Of a stretch of DNA of 64,000 bases, positions 51,090-60,423 are shown one piece after another; the stretch's first letter is position 1, and each line of letters begins with the position of its first letter. The stretch is from CAXXFQ01 sp963674475. Lineage in GTDB: Bacteria > Planctomycetota > Planctomycetia > Pirellulales > Thermoguttaceae. Position numbers and translations under genes: made by a program. Below the pieces are notes generated by a model that was given only the letters and a program-made list of their open reading frames with translations, did not search any database and was not told the DNA's origin. Where the stretch lies: positions 558,001-622,000 of the forward strand of contig CAXXFQ010000008.1 in NCBI GenBank assembly GCA_963674475.2, written 5' to 3'.

Positions 51090-51962
51090 ATGTCTAACAT
51101 GGAGAAGCAACATACGATTGCGGCTCCGGTAGCAGTGGATGGAATCGGCTACTGGAGTGGGGAAGCAGTCGAGGTCGAATTTCGACCGGCGCCGGTCGAT
51201 GCCGGGATTACCTTTGTTCGACGAGATCTGCCGGGAAAGCCACGGATTCCCGCCTCGGTCCAGTACCGGGTCGATATCCCGCTAAGAACGAGCCTTCGCG
51301 CCGGAGAAGCCCAGGTCGATATGGTCGAACATATTTTGGCCTCCTTGGGTGGATTGGGAATCCTGAACTGCGAGGTTTGGGTCGATCGGCCCGAGATGCC
51401 CGGAATGGATGGGTCCAGTTTGGACTACGTTCGAGCGATCGATTCGGTCGGGACAATCACCTACGATGTTCCACAACCCGTTTGTCGGATTAAACATCCG
51501 GTTGGTCTCTGTCGCGGGACCGGCGCGATCGAAGCCAAAGTCGTCGCTGAAGCCGGGACTTTTCTCAAATACGATCTCGAATACGCGGGAACGTCGATCG
51601 GACATCAAGTTCTGGAACTCGAATTGACGCCGGAGAACTTTCGACGCGAATTGGCCCCGGCTCGAACCTTTCTTCTTGAGCAGGAAGCCCAGCAACTCCG
51701 CTCGGCGGGCCTCGGCGAACGAGTCACTTATCAAGATTTGCTAATTTATGGCGACGACGGTCCAATTGAAAATCAATTGCGGTTTTCGGACGAATGTGTT
51801 CGCCATAAATTGCTCGATTTAGTAGGGGATTTGACCTTGGGATGCTGTCGTTTCCAAGGGCTTCTTTCTGCGCGACGAAGTGGTCACCATCTCAACGCGG
51901 AATTGGTTCGCGCGTTGGTTGCCGCCGATTCTATGAATGAGCATTACAAAAGATGTGCCTGA
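51090..51962 (+). CDS. lpxC: UDP-3-O-acyl-N-acetylglucosamine deacetylase (LpxC)
   Basis: 290 residues. LpxC does the first committed step of lipid A synthesis, a zinc-dependent deacetylation. Zinc ligands and motifs are visible: MVEHILASLGGLGILNCEVWVDRPEMPGMDGSS (with the first His), then VRHKLLDLVGDLTLGC and SGHHLNAELVRALV. AGGTG lies just before the ATG at 51090 (MSNMEKQHTI); an upstream TTG at 51078 is less likely. The gene is followed 59 bp later by lpxA. Confidence 0.94.
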   Translation: MSNMEKQHTIAAPVAVDGIGYWSGEAVEVEFRPAPVDAGITFVRRDLPGKPRIPASVQYRVDIPLRTSLRAGEAQVDMVEHILASLGGLGILNCEVWVDRPEMPGMDGSSLDYVRAIDSVGTITYDVPQPVCRIKHPVGLCRGTGAIEAKVVAEAGTFLKYDLEYAGTSIGHQVLELELTPENFRRELAPARTFLLEQEAQQLRSAGLGERVTYQDLLIYGDDGPIENQLRFSDECVRHKLLDLVGDLTLGCCRFQGLLSARRSGHHLNAELVRALVAADSMNEHYKRCA

Positions 51963-52021
51963 AGCGTCGGCACCAACTTATTTGAGACCTAGACGTTTCC
52001 TAAAGGGAAAGGATAAACAGG

Positions 52022-52867
52022 ATGGCCACGTGGATTAGCCCCCAGGCAGTCGTCGATAAACACGCGGAAATAGACGAGAACGTTTACATCGGACCTTTTT
52101 GCGTCGTCGGGCCGCGTGCTCGTATCGGACGCGGAACTCGATTGGAAAACAGTGTTACCCTGATGGGGCGAGTGACGCTGGGCGTCGACAATGAAATCGG
52201 TCCCGGCTCGGTCATCGGAGGTGCTCCGCAAGATTTGGCTCGATGCGAGGGTGAGACGCAAGTTGTCATCGGCGATCGAAATCGAATCCGCGAGATGGTC
52301 ACGATTAACTGTGCCTCGGAGAAGGAAGAAGGAATTACCAGTATTGGCGACGACAACTTCTTGATGGCCACTGCTCATGTGGGACACGACTGTCGCGTGG
52401 GAAATCATGTCATCCTTACCAACGCCTGTCTTCTGGGTGGCCACGTCCATATTCGCGACCGGGCGATTCTCGGCGGCGCCGCGGCGGTTCACCAGTTTTG
52501 CACGATTTACGAATACGCCTTCATCGGCGGGGTCAGTGCGGTGCGACGCGATATCGCTCCGTTCCAGTTGACCGAAGGCAATACGGCCACGCCCCACGGG
52601 ATCAACCATGTCGGGCTGAAGCGAAACGGGTTTTCGAGTGAAACCATCCAACGTATCTCGAAGGCCAGCCGACTGTTGTTCCGAAAAAAGGTCGGTCTGG
52701 AAGTGGCCCGAGAAACCTTGGAGGCCAAAGGGCCTCTCGATGAGGAAGTCCAATATTTGTTCGACTGTGTCGAGCGTTGTCAAGAAGGCCGTTTCGGCCG
52801 ATCTCGCGACACGCGAGGAAAGACTCCTCAGAAACCCCTCGAAATGCAATGGAGGAAGGCGGCATGA
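52022..52867 (+). CDS. lpxA: Acyl-ACP:UDP-N-acetylglucosamine O-acyltransferase (LpxA)
   Basis: 281 residues. A left-handed beta-helix of hexapeptide repeats (about 5-190) with the catalytic His in ATAHVGHDCRVGNHVILTNACLLGGHV, GGAPQDL, GGAAAVHQFCTI and EGNTATPHGINHVGLKRNGFSSE, all diagnostic of LpxA. It moves the first acyl chain onto UDP-GlcNAc (or a diamino derivative in some species). AAAGGA lies nine bases before the ATG. The stop overlaps the next gene's start (GCATGA). Confidence 0.95.
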   Translation: MATWISPQAVVDKHAEIDENVYIGPFCVVGPRARIGRGTRLENSVTLMGRVTLGVDNEIGPGSVIGGAPQDLARCEGETQVVIGDRNRIREMVTINCASEKEEGITSIGDDNFLMATAHVGHDCRVGNHVILTNACLLGGHVHIRDRAILGGAAAVHQFCTIYEYAFIGGVSAVRRDIAPFQLTEGNTATPHGINHVGLKRNGFSSETIQRISKASRLLFRKKVGLEVARETLEAKGPLDEEVQYLFDCVERCQEGRFGRSRDTRGKTPQKPLEMQWRKAA

Positions 52868-53955
52868 CCCGTTTACGATTGGCAGTGATTGGAGCCGGAA
52901 GGCTCGGCGGTTTTCACGCCCAAAAGGCGGCCGCCAACGGACGTATCAATTTGGTCGGCGTGGTCGATCCGATTGAAGCGTCTCGCAAGCGGTTGGCCAA
53001 AGAGTGCCAAACCGAGTCGTTTGAGTCGATCGATCAGCTGCGTGGAAAAATCGACGCGGCGGTCATCGCGACTCCGACCCAATACCATCATCAAGTCGGC
53101 ATGGAATTGCTCAACCAGGGGATTCACCTCTTGGTCGAAAAGCCGCTTTGCCCGACAACCGACGAGGCCAACCAAATGGTCGACGCGGCCGAAGCGAATC
53201 GAGCCGTCTTGCAAGTCGGTCACGTCGAGCGTTTTAATCCGGCGTTCGCCGCGGTGCGCGGTTCGATGGCCGATCCGAAATATATCAGTGCGACCCGTGC
53301 TAGCGGTTTTACGTTCCGCAGCACCGATATCGGCGTCGTGCTGGACTTGATGATCCACGATATCGATCTGGTGCTTTCGCTGGTCCAATCGCCGGTCACG
53401 CAGGTCGAGGCGTTGGGATTTTCGGTCATGGGCGGACATGAAGATGTTGCCAACGCTCGATTGCACTTCGAGTCAGGCTGTGTCGCGACGCTCAACGCTT
53501 CGCGGGTCAGTCCCGAAGCGACAAGACAAATGCAGATCTGGTCGCGCAGCGGTTGGGCAAAGGTCGATTTCGGTTCGCTCGAATCGACGGTGGTCTTCCC
53601 GAACGACGCCATCCGAGAGCGACAATTCGACATCGATTCGCTTTCACCGGAAGAAATCGACCATTATCGCGAGCATTTCTTCGAGGAAGCGCTCATCACG
53701 AAGCGGCACAATTCGCAAGGGATCGACGCGATCGAGCAGGAGCAGAAAGACTTCTTTGATAGCATCCTCACGCCGCGAACTCCTCGTGTAACCGGCCGAC
53801 AAGGTCGAGACGCGGTGGCGGTGGCCGAGCAGGTTCTCGATGCGATCGAAAGTCACGCCTGGGACAGCCAGCATCGCGGTCCGATGGCCGTTCCGCACCC
53901 GGCCGTCATCCCGAGCCACACGTGGGAAGACGTTCCTCGCCGCGAAGCCGGATAA
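52864..53955 (+). CDS. Gfo/Idh/MocA oxidoreductase coupled to lpxA (GnnA-like?)
   Basis: 363 residues. NAD(P) fold: MTRLRLAVIGAGRLGGFHAQKAAANG, VVDPIEASR, VIATPTQYHHQVGMELLNQGIHLLVEKPLCPT (EKP motif); substrate domain with VLDLMIHDIDLVLSLV. No Tat or Sec signal, so cytoplasmic, unlike the paralogue at 29936. Its ATG overlaps the lpxA stop (ATGA), suggesting tight coupling. In some bacteria (Acidithiobacillus, Leptospira) GnnA, a Gfo/Idh protein encoded beside lpxA, oxidises UDP-GlcNAc for a diamino lipid A. The partner transaminase GnnB is not in this window. Confidence 0.85.
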   Translation: MTRLRLAVIGAGRLGGFHAQKAAANGRINLVGVVDPIEASRKRLAKECQTESFESIDQLRGKIDAAVIATPTQYHHQVGMELLNQGIHLLVEKPLCPTTDEANQMVDAAEANRAVLQVGHVERFNPAFAAVRGSMADPKYISATRASGFTFRSTDIGVVLDLMIHDIDLVLSLVQSPVTQVEALGFSVMGGHEDVANARLHFESGCVATLNASRVSPEATRQMQIWSRSGWAKVDFGSLESTVVFPNDAIRERQFDIDSLSPEEIDHYREHFFEEALITKRHNSQGIDAIEQEQKDFFDSILTPRTPRVTGRQGRDAVAVAEQVLDAIESHAWDSQHRGPMAVPHPAVIPSHTWEDVPRREAG

Positions 53956-54011
53956 GAGAGAAAACTCACGAGACACGATCGGCCGACCGCCGTGGTTTCA
54001 AAAAAAATTGC

Positions 54012-54052
54012 AAAAGGAGAAGCGATTCAAGAAAAATCGTTTCTCCTTTTTT
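54012..54052 (+). terminator. Intrinsic terminator of the lpx operon
   Basis: AAAAGGAGAAGCGATT (54012-54027) pairs with AATCGTTTCTCCTTTT (54035-54050) over 16 positions with one G-T, followed by T residues. Confidence 0.85.
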
Positions 54053-54174
54053 CGTCTCTCCGCTAGTAACGGTTTCCGGTTCGAGGTATTTTGGAAGGGT
54101 CGGCGTGCCTGTGGTTGGCGGTTTGTTTTTTGGTTTTGTCAGTGAGTTCGATCCTCCTTGGAATACCTCCCTTT

Positions 54175-56568
54175 ATGATTGATTCTATCCCCTCCCGAGA
54201 CGATTTGGCCGTCCGCTATTTGGACCAGTTGCAGTTCGAACCGTATCCGATGCAAGAGGAGGCCCTTTTGGCCTGGTTTTCGTCGGAACAGGGGGTCTTG
54301 GTCTGCGCGCCGACGGGGATGGGGAAAACGGTCATCGCCGAGGCGGCCCTGTTCGAGGCGTTGCATACGAAAACCCGCGCGTACTACACGACGCCGCTGA
54401 TCGCTTTGACCGAACAGAAATTTCGTGAGATGCAGGAGCAAGCGGTCCGCTGGGGTTTCTCGGCAGACGATGTCGGGCTGGTCACCGGCAATCGGCGTGA
54501 AAACCCGGACGCCCCGATTCTGGTCGTGGTCGCCGAGATTCTGTTTAATCGACTGTTGCACCGTGAGGCGTTTTCGTTCGACGACGTTTCGGCCGTCGTG
54601 ATGGACGAGTTCCACAGTTTCAACGATCCGGAACGGGGGGCGGTGTGGGAGTTCACCTTGGCCCGGCTGCCGGAGCATGTCCGGACGTTGTTACTTTCGG
54701 CGACGGTTGGCAATTCGGCCCTGTTTTGCCACTGGCTTCGAAAGCACCATCGCCGACGGCTCGAGCGGATCGAGAGCGACGAGCGGAAGGTGCCGCTGGA
54801 CTTCGAGTGGATCGGCGAGCGGATCCTGACCGAGCAGATCGAAATGATGGCGCAAGGGCCGGACGATATCCGTATGACACCGGCGCTGATCTTTTGTTTC
54901 AATCGGGAGGAATGTTGGACGGTTGCCGAAACGTTGCGCGGCAAAAAGGTGGTCGACCCGAACCGTCAGGCGAGGCTTTTGGAGGAACTCAAGAAACACG
55001 ATTTTTCGCACGGCGCCGGGCCGAAGTTACGACAGATCCTTCAACGGGGCGTCGGGGTCCATCATGCGGGCGTCTTGCCCCGGTATCGTCGAATCGTCGA
55101 AGAGCTTTTTCAGAAGAAGCTTCTTACGATCGCCACGTGTACCGAAACGCTTTCGGCCGGGATCAATTTGCCGGCCCGGTCGGTCGTGCTGCCGACGATC
55201 ATGAAGGGCCCAACGGGGAAGAAGCGGATTATCGACCCGTCCAGCGCCCACCAGATTTTTGGCCGGGCCGGGCGACCTCAGTTCGACAGTCGGGGGTTCG
55301 TCTATGTCATGGCGCACGAGGACGATGTCAAGTTGGCCCGATGGAAACGCCAGTACGATCAGATTCCCGAGGACACGAAGGATCCGGGGATGATCAAGAT
55401 GAAGAAGCGGCTCAAGAAAAAGATGCCCAAACGGCGCTCGACGGTGCAGTATTGGACCGAGGGCCAGTTCGACAAGTTGCGTGTCGCGCCGCCGGCCCAT
55501 CTGGCCAGCCGTGGTTCGGTTCCCTGGCGGTTGTTGGCCCATATGCTTGACGCGTCGGCGGAGGTCGAACCGATTCGGGAGCTGGTCGCCCGACGGTTGA
55601 TGGACCCGAAGCCGCTCGAGCGGGCCCAAAAGGAACTGACCGAGCGGTTGATGATCCTTTGGCGGGCCGGGTACGTCGAATTGGAGCCGACCCCGCCGAA
55701 AAAAGAGGAGGTGGAAGAGGCCGCCGCGAAAGAAAAGGAGAAGGAAAAACAAAAAGCTTCCGAGCAGAAAAAACTGGGGCTTTTCGGACAAAGTCTGTCG
55801 TTGGGCGGACCCGTCTTGCCCGGCGCGCCGCCTGAGAAATTGAACCAGCAAGAGAAGCCCAAGGGGCCGCCGCCGTACGAACCTCAATTTGCCCGGCCGA
55901 CCGAAGCGCTTTCGAAAATGTTGATTTTCCGCGGCGTCCATCCGCTTTACGGGGTCTTTTTGATTAACCAACTGGGCACGGCCGATCGGTCCGAGCGGAT
56001 TCAGGCGATGGAGAGCGTTTTGGAGTTGCCCGGTTCGGTGGCCCATTTTGTTCGGGTGCCCCGACAGAACGAATTGCCGCCGGGCCCGCTTGCCACCGGC
56101 CGATTGGACGAACAGCTTTTGCGACTGGGATTGGCCACGGCGGAGGAACTCGTTGAGCCGTCGGCCGAAGAAATCGAGGAGCGGCGGAACCGGCGTTCGT
56201 TCGACGAGGAGCCGAAATGGGTTTTGACTTTCGCGGAAAAGCTTCGGCGTCTTTTCGACTACGATTTTCCCGGCGTACGTGATCTGCGGACCAACGCGGT
56301 TTGGGCGGCCGGAGAGGTGTTGGAATTCGGCGAAGATTTCAATAAGTACGTCACCAGTAAACACCTCCAAAAGCAGGAGGGGATGGTCTTTAGGCACCTG
56401 TTGCGGATGATCTTGTTGATCGAAGAGTTCAAACAACTGACGCCGCCGGAGACGACTGAAGAGGAGTGGCGTGAAGATCTCGACGAGATTTCGGCTCGAT
56501 TGACCGAGACCTGTCGCTCGGTCGACCCGACCAGTACGGAAAAGGCCCTTTTACAGTCGGGATCATAA
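54175..56568 (+). CDS. Ski2-like DEAD/DEAH-box helicase
   Basis: 797 residues. Motif I is APTGMGKT; Ib-like TTPLIALTEQKF; motif II MDEFH (a DExH variant); motif III LLLSATVG; IV-VI include LIFCFNREE, TCTETLSAGINLPARSVV and HQIFGRAGRPQFD, the latter typical of the Ski2/Mtr4 group. The C-terminal half has a very charged stretch (about 515-560: KKEEVEEAAAKEKEKEKQKASEQKK), then a helical domain. Start 54175 is chosen since the upstream frame adds an unrelated hydrophobic stretch. Likely acts on RNA or DNA duplexes; partner unknown. Confidence 0.88.
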   Translation: MIDSIPSRDDLAVRYLDQLQFEPYPMQEEALLAWFSSEQGVLVCAPTGMGKTVIAEAALFEALHTKTRAYYTTPLIALTEQKFREMQEQAVRWGFSADDVGLVTGNRRENPDAPILVVVAEILFNRLLHREAFSFDDVSAVVMDEFHSFNDPERGAVWEFTLARLPEHVRTLLLSATVGNSALFCHWLRKHHRRRLERIESDERKVPLDFEWIGERILTEQIEMMAQGPDDIRMTPALIFCFNREECWTVAETLRGKKVVDPNRQARLLEELKKHDFSHGAGPKLRQILQRGVGVHHAGVLPRYRRIVEELFQKKLLTIATCTETLSAGINLPARSVVLPTIMKGPTGKKRIIDPSSAHQIFGRAGRPQFDSRGFVYVMAHEDDVKLARWKRQYDQIPEDTKDPGMIKMKKRLKKKMPKRRSTVQYWTEGQFDKLRVAPPAHLASRGSVPWRLLAHMLDASAEVEPIRELVARRLMDPKPLERAQKELTERLMILWRAGYVELEPTPPKKEEVEEAAAKEKEKEKQKASEQKKLGLFGQSLSLGGPVLPGAPPEKLNQQEKPKGPPPYEPQFARPTEALSKMLIFRGVHPLYGVFLINQLGTADRSERIQAMESVLELPGSVAHFVRVPRQNELPPGPLATGRLDEQLLRLGLATAEELVEPSAEEIEERRNRRSFDEEPKWVLTFAEKLRRLFDYDFPGVRDLRTNAVWAAGEVLEFGEDFNKYVTSKHLQKQEGMVFRHLLRMILLIEEFKQLTPPETTEEEWREDLDEISARLTETCRSVDPTSTEKALLQSGS

Positions 56569-56696
56569 TGAAAAAACGAGCCCCCTTTTTTGGTCCCCTG
56601 GCGATCTGAAGCGGTTACGGTATTCTACTTTTGTTAAGAATGAAAACGTTTTCGCATCGAATCCGAGAATCGAACGAATAAGGAGATTTTGTTACG

Positions 56697-57044
56697 ATGG
56701 CTGAATCGACCATTTTTCAGCGGATCATTGACAAGGAGATCCCGGCCAAGATCGTTTACGAGGACGATCGGTGTCTGGCGTTTGAAGATATCAACCCGCA
56801 AGCGCCGACCCATCTTTTGTTGATCCCCAAGAAGCCGATCCCGTCGATGGCCGAGGTGACCGACGAGGACGTTGAGTTGATGGGGTACCTGGTTCGCACG
56901 GTTTCAAAGTTGGCCGAAAAACTCGGGCTCAACGAGGCCGGTTATCGGGTCGTGAACAACTGCGGAGCCGCCGCCGGACAGGAGGTGTTGCATTTCCACT
57001 TCCACATCCTCTCCGGCCGGAAGTTCACCTGGCCGCCGGGCTAA
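56697..57044 (+). CDS. HIT family (HINT-like) nucleotide hydrolase
   Basis: 115 residues, the usual size. It begins STIFQRIIDKEIPAKIVYEDDRCLAFEDINPQAPTHLLLIPKKPI and has the histidine triad EVLHFHFHILSGRKF near the end. HINT proteins split nucleoside phosphoramidates. AAGGAG lies about ten bases before the start. Monocistronic, convergent with the protease gene. Confidence 0.94.
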   Translation: MAESTIFQRIIDKEIPAKIVYEDDRCLAFEDINPQAPTHLLLIPKKPIPSMAEVTDEDVELMGYLVRTVSKLAEKLGLNEAGYRVVNNCGAAAGQEVLHFHFHILSGRKFTWPPG

Positions 57045-57148
57045 AATCACGGAAGCTGAATGCTCGCGGTGCACTTGGAGGGCCGGAGTGGAAAGATTTT
57101 TTTATCTTGACGCTTACCAGTGACCAACGGGAGCGGGCCATTTGGTTC

Positions 57149-57221
57149 GGTGCGGCAGCACCTACCAAAAAGTTTTTGGAAGGGGTTTTAGGGGGAAACT
57201 TTCTTCAGAAAGGTTCCCCCT
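57149..57221 (+). repeat. Third copy of the hairpin module, acting as convergent terminator
   Basis: Hairpin GGTGC-GGCA-GCACC (57149-57162) is followed by CCAAAAAGTTTTTGG (57165-57179) and a long hairpin (AGGGGGAA/TTCCCCCT, 57190-57197/57214-57221, with inner CTTTC/GAAAG). Order and spacing match modules A and B of the 40173-40590 element; stem sequences differ. It lies between two convergent genes. Confidence 0.8.
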
Positions 57222-57253
57222 AATTTCTATTAACCTTTGCCTTTTCCTTCGAA

Positions 57254-58378
57254 TTACCCAGGCGGGGCGAGCCATCGGGCCAGTTGGCAGAGGATGGCGA
57301 AGGCGCCGACCAGCGCGAGGCCGTTTCGGGTGTAGTTCAACCAGGTCGCCACGTCGTTTTGCAAAGGGGATGCCGGGGGCACGCCTGGTGCCGGTTGCGA
57401 TTCGGCCGGGGTGGTCGTGATGTCGCCGACCGTCTGTACTTGGGGCACGGCGGCCTGTCCGGAATAAGCGGGCATGGCGGCCACTGGCACCCGACCGGGA
57501 TACGGTCTCGGTGGAAAGGGACTCGACGGCGAGATTTTCCAATCGGCCGCCGGGGCCGCCGGGGCCTGCGGGGCTCGCAGGGTCGCCGGTATTGGCGGGA
57601 TTGCCGGGGTCGACGAAGCGACTTGGGTCGGGGACGGTTTCGACGCGTGTGACGACGTCTGGGGAAGCCGCTTGGGAACGCTCAGCCCGCGGCCGGTCCG
57701 TTCTTGGGCAATCATCATTCCTTCGGCCGCCGGGGTTGGCCGGAGATAGCTATCGAATTGCATCGGCAGCGAGTCGACAAATTGACGCACGCGTCCACAG
57801 TGACTTCCGCTGGTTTTTCCCGAGGCCGAACCGAAGAGGATTCCGGCGACTTGGCCTTGGCGGTTGAAGATCGGGCCGCCCGAATCGCCTTGTCGGGCTC
57901 CGGCCGCAAGCTCGATCAGTTCGAATGGGTTGTCGCCGCCGGGGGAAAGGTATTGAACACACCGGCCGCCGGCCGTTCGATAGTCGCCCGAGCCGTATCC
58001 GGCGATGGAGAGCGAATCGCCCGGTCGGGGAATCTGGTTGGAAATCGGAACCGGCGGGACATTCGGACGTTGGATGGTCAGCGCGGCGAGGTCCCAGTCG
58101 CGGTCGATCTTGACGACCACCGCGCCGGAGCTAAAGCCGCCGGGCAGGACAACAGTGACTTTTCCGTTCCCGTCACGGACGACGTGCCAGTTGGTCAGAA
58201 CGAGGCCGTATTGATCGTTCACACCGACCAAAACGCCCGAGCCAAGTGACGAGCCGTTTTTTTCGGGAACGATGATTCGTGCGACGGCCGGATGAGGAGC
58301 GGCCGCCTGGGCGATGGAACCCAACGTGAATGCCATCAAGAGAAAGAAGGTGGTTGCCCGAAGCAACGGTTTGGACAT
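57254..58378 (-). CDS. Exported trypsin-like serine protease
   Basis: 374 residues. A signal peptide (FFLLMAFTLGSIAQA) is followed by an S1-type domain with His in LTNWHVV, Asp in DRDWDLAAL and Ser in ARQGDSGGPIF, so it should be active. The C-terminal half is a Pro/Ala-rich linker (about 215-320) ending with a short membrane segment (NGLALVGAFAILCQLARWL), suggesting a membrane-tethered protease. The start at 58378 (MSKPLLRATT) gives the signal peptide; an upstream in-frame start at 58537 adds nothing. No PDZ domain, unlike DegP. Confidence 0.85.
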   Translation of the reverse strand: MSKPLLRATTFFLLMAFTLGSIAQAAAPHPAVARIIVPEKNGSSLGSGVLVGVNDQYGLVLTNWHVVRDGNGKVTVVLPGGFSSGAVVVKIDRDWDLAALTIQRPNVPPVPISNQIPRPGDSLSIAGYGSGDYRTAGGRCVQYLSPGGDNPFELIELAAGARQGDSGGPIFNRQGQVAGILFGSASGKTSGSHCGRVRQFVDSLPMQFDSYLRPTPAAEGMMIAQERTGRGLSVPKRLPQTSSHASKPSPTQVASSTPAIPPIPATLRAPQAPAAPAADWKISPSSPFPPRPYPGRVPVAAMPAYSGQAAVPQVQTVGDITTTPAESQPAPGVPPASPLQNDVATWLNYTRNGLALVGAFAILCQLARWLAPPG

Positions 58379-58582
58379 GACGCAATAAAAAAACTTCCTG
58401 ACTTGTCCCGGCCAAGGGAACCGTTTCTCTTCCATGATACGGCGAGAGGCGGATCGATTTTGTGGCCGCATAGATGTTATACCAATTCTCGTTTGAAACG
58501 GGTGCTTTACCGCGTGTTTACCCTTCGGAGAAAACACGCTATTTCAAGCGGGTGAACGCGAAGTTTCACTTTAGGATACGAA

Positions 58583-60046
58583 TTATCTCAAGGTTGCGTT
58601 GGAGGAGGAAGCCGTCCAAGGTGGTTCCGGGGGAAGCGGGGCCGCGATGGGTAGTCGTTCGAGGTCGGCAGTCGTCGGGCCCGGTCGAATTCGTTCGACG
58701 GGAACTCTTCCGAGGTAAAAATCGCCGACCGACCGACGTAACTTCATCATCGCCAGCACCGCATCGTACTGACTTTCATAATAACTTGAAAAGGTCCGGC
58801 TTTGAAGGGTCACGGCGTCGAGTACCTCGGTATTCGTCCCGGCCCCTTCCCGGTAACGGTTTTTCGAAACGGCCAAGTTTTCTTGCGACTGGGCCAGCGC
58901 TTGATGGGTGACGTTGATTCGGCGTCTGGTCGTGTCGAGTTCCAGCCACGCCTGGCGAACCTGTAAGGCGATGTACGATTCGACTTCGGCCAATTTCCGC
59001 AAGAGCGATTGCGATTCTCGATCGAGGGAATCGGCGGCGTATCGGTTTTTTCCGCCGTCAAAAAAATTCCAACTTCCCACGAGACTTACGGCGTTGAACG
59101 TTTCGTTGTCGAGGTACCGGTTTTGCAAATAATTGGTGTCGCCCCGTAGTTCGAGTTGGGGGTAGTTGGCCGCCCGGTAACTTTGGGCCGTTTTCCGTTT
59201 GGCTCGAACCTTTGCCAGCAGGGCACTGAGCTCGGGTCGGAAACGGAGTGCCCGGTCGGTTAACTGGATGACATTATACGAATCCGACGGCTGGGAAAGC
59301 TCTTCAATTTCGACCGGGGCGTCCAGTGGTCGAGTTAAGTGTCGATTGTACGAAGCTTTGGCGATTTCAAGAAAATTTCTGGCCTGGATCTCCTGTTGGA
59401 CAGCGTCGGCCAAGGCGACCTGGACCGAAAGATAATCGTTTCGGACGACGATGCCGTGATCCAAAAAGTTCTTGACGTCGCGGGCGTGGGCCCGGAGACT
59501 TTGGACCCGTGTGATCGCCACGCCGACGTTCTGTTGGGCACGCAGGACGTCGAGGTACGACTGGGCGACTCGCATTTGTATATCCAGTCGAACTTTTCGC
59601 TCCTCGTCTTCGGCCGCCGCGATCCCGGCACAAGCGGCGTCGATCGCGTTTTGGATCCGACCGAACGTGCAGACCGGTTGCTTGATCTGAACCCCGGCTC
59701 GCCACATCTGCTTTTGGATCGGTTCAAATCGAAAGGTCTGGGGCGTCGGACCGATCGGCATTTCCGTGCTGAAGGAGATCGGATTGTCCAGCGCGATATA
59801 GGAAAGTTGGCTGGAGGCGTGAAACCAGCGCTCGGCCTTGGCCGCGCAGGCGCTACGGCGGGCCGCCTCGGTATCGAAACGGCTTGCTTGAAGCTCGTAA
59901 TCGACCGACAGCGCGCGGGTCCAGGCCTCGTCGAGCGACTCACCCCCACCGTGACTGGGGAAAATCACTATCGCAAAGGCCAGCACGAGTAAAGTGTTAC
60001 ACGGAATCCAAATTCGGCGTCTCACCAGCCAGGTCCTTTTCGTCAC
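58583..60046 (-). CDS. TolC-like outer-membrane efflux protein
   Basis: 487 residues. An N-terminal hydrophobic segment (LLVLAFAIVIF) is an export signal. Two TolC repeats follow: ESLDEAWTRALSVDYELQASRFDTEAARRSACAAKAERW...QLSYIALDNP, then later RALRFRPELSALLAKVRAKRKTAQSYRAANYPQLELRGDTNY. The pattern is helical with beta strands at the expected points. No partner inner-membrane pump or adaptor gene is adjacent. Substrate unknown. Confidence 0.9.
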   Translation of the reverse strand: MTKRTWLVRRRIWIPCNTLLVLAFAIVIFPSHGGGESLDEAWTRALSVDYELQASRFDTEAARRSACAAKAERWFHASSQLSYIALDNPISFSTEMPIGPTPQTFRFEPIQKQMWRAGVQIKQPVCTFGRIQNAIDAACAGIAAAEDEERKVRLDIQMRVAQSYLDVLRAQQNVGVAITRVQSLRAHARDVKNFLDHGIVVRNDYLSVQVALADAVQQEIQARNFLEIAKASYNRHLTRPLDAPVEIEELSQPSDSYNVIQLTDRALRFRPELSALLAKVRAKRKTAQSYRAANYPQLELRGDTNYLQNRYLDNETFNAVSLVGSWNFFDGGKNRYAADSLDRESQSLLRKLAEVESYIALQVRQAWLELDTTRRRINVTHQALAQSQENLAVSKNRYREGAGTNTEVLDAVTLQSRTFSSYYESQYDAVLAMMKLRRSVGDFYLGRVPVERIRPGPTTADLERLPIAAPLPPEPPWTASSSNATLR

Positions 60047-60423
60047 GTCTCTTGGAAGAGGGCTCTTTCGAACGGATTGCGGGGGGAGGGAAAGTCAAAA
60101 AGAGACTGCTCTAGAATCAAAGGTTCGGCGGTCGATTCTTCCGGCTTTAACGTCTATGGCGATTCCCGGGAATTGTCGGGATTTAAGCGAAATGCAGAGA
60201 GAAAGGGTTATGCAGCCTGCGTATCCCTTGCAATCGCTACCTGTGATAAGAGGTAATTTGTAGCGATCGTATTGAATGTGCCGAGTATGGCCGTTTTGTC
60301 CGTTCACGACTCTTCCGGTTTCGGGTCATTACCGTTTTTGCCCTGCCCGGGGGCGGAACGAATCGATCTGGGTATGAAACGCCTGTTTCACCGAAGCGGC
60401 CCGATTTTCCAACCGGCTGTCGG
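60047..60423. other. Intergenic region, 377 bp, with a stem and short motifs
   Basis: ATCGCTAC (60233-60240) pairs with GTAGCGAT (60260-60267), with inner TACCT/AGGTA alternatives. Motifs TACCTGTGA, TGTAGCG and TGTCCGT in this region recur near 22380-22421 upstream of the flagellin gene. No gene is supported. Confidence 0.5.
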
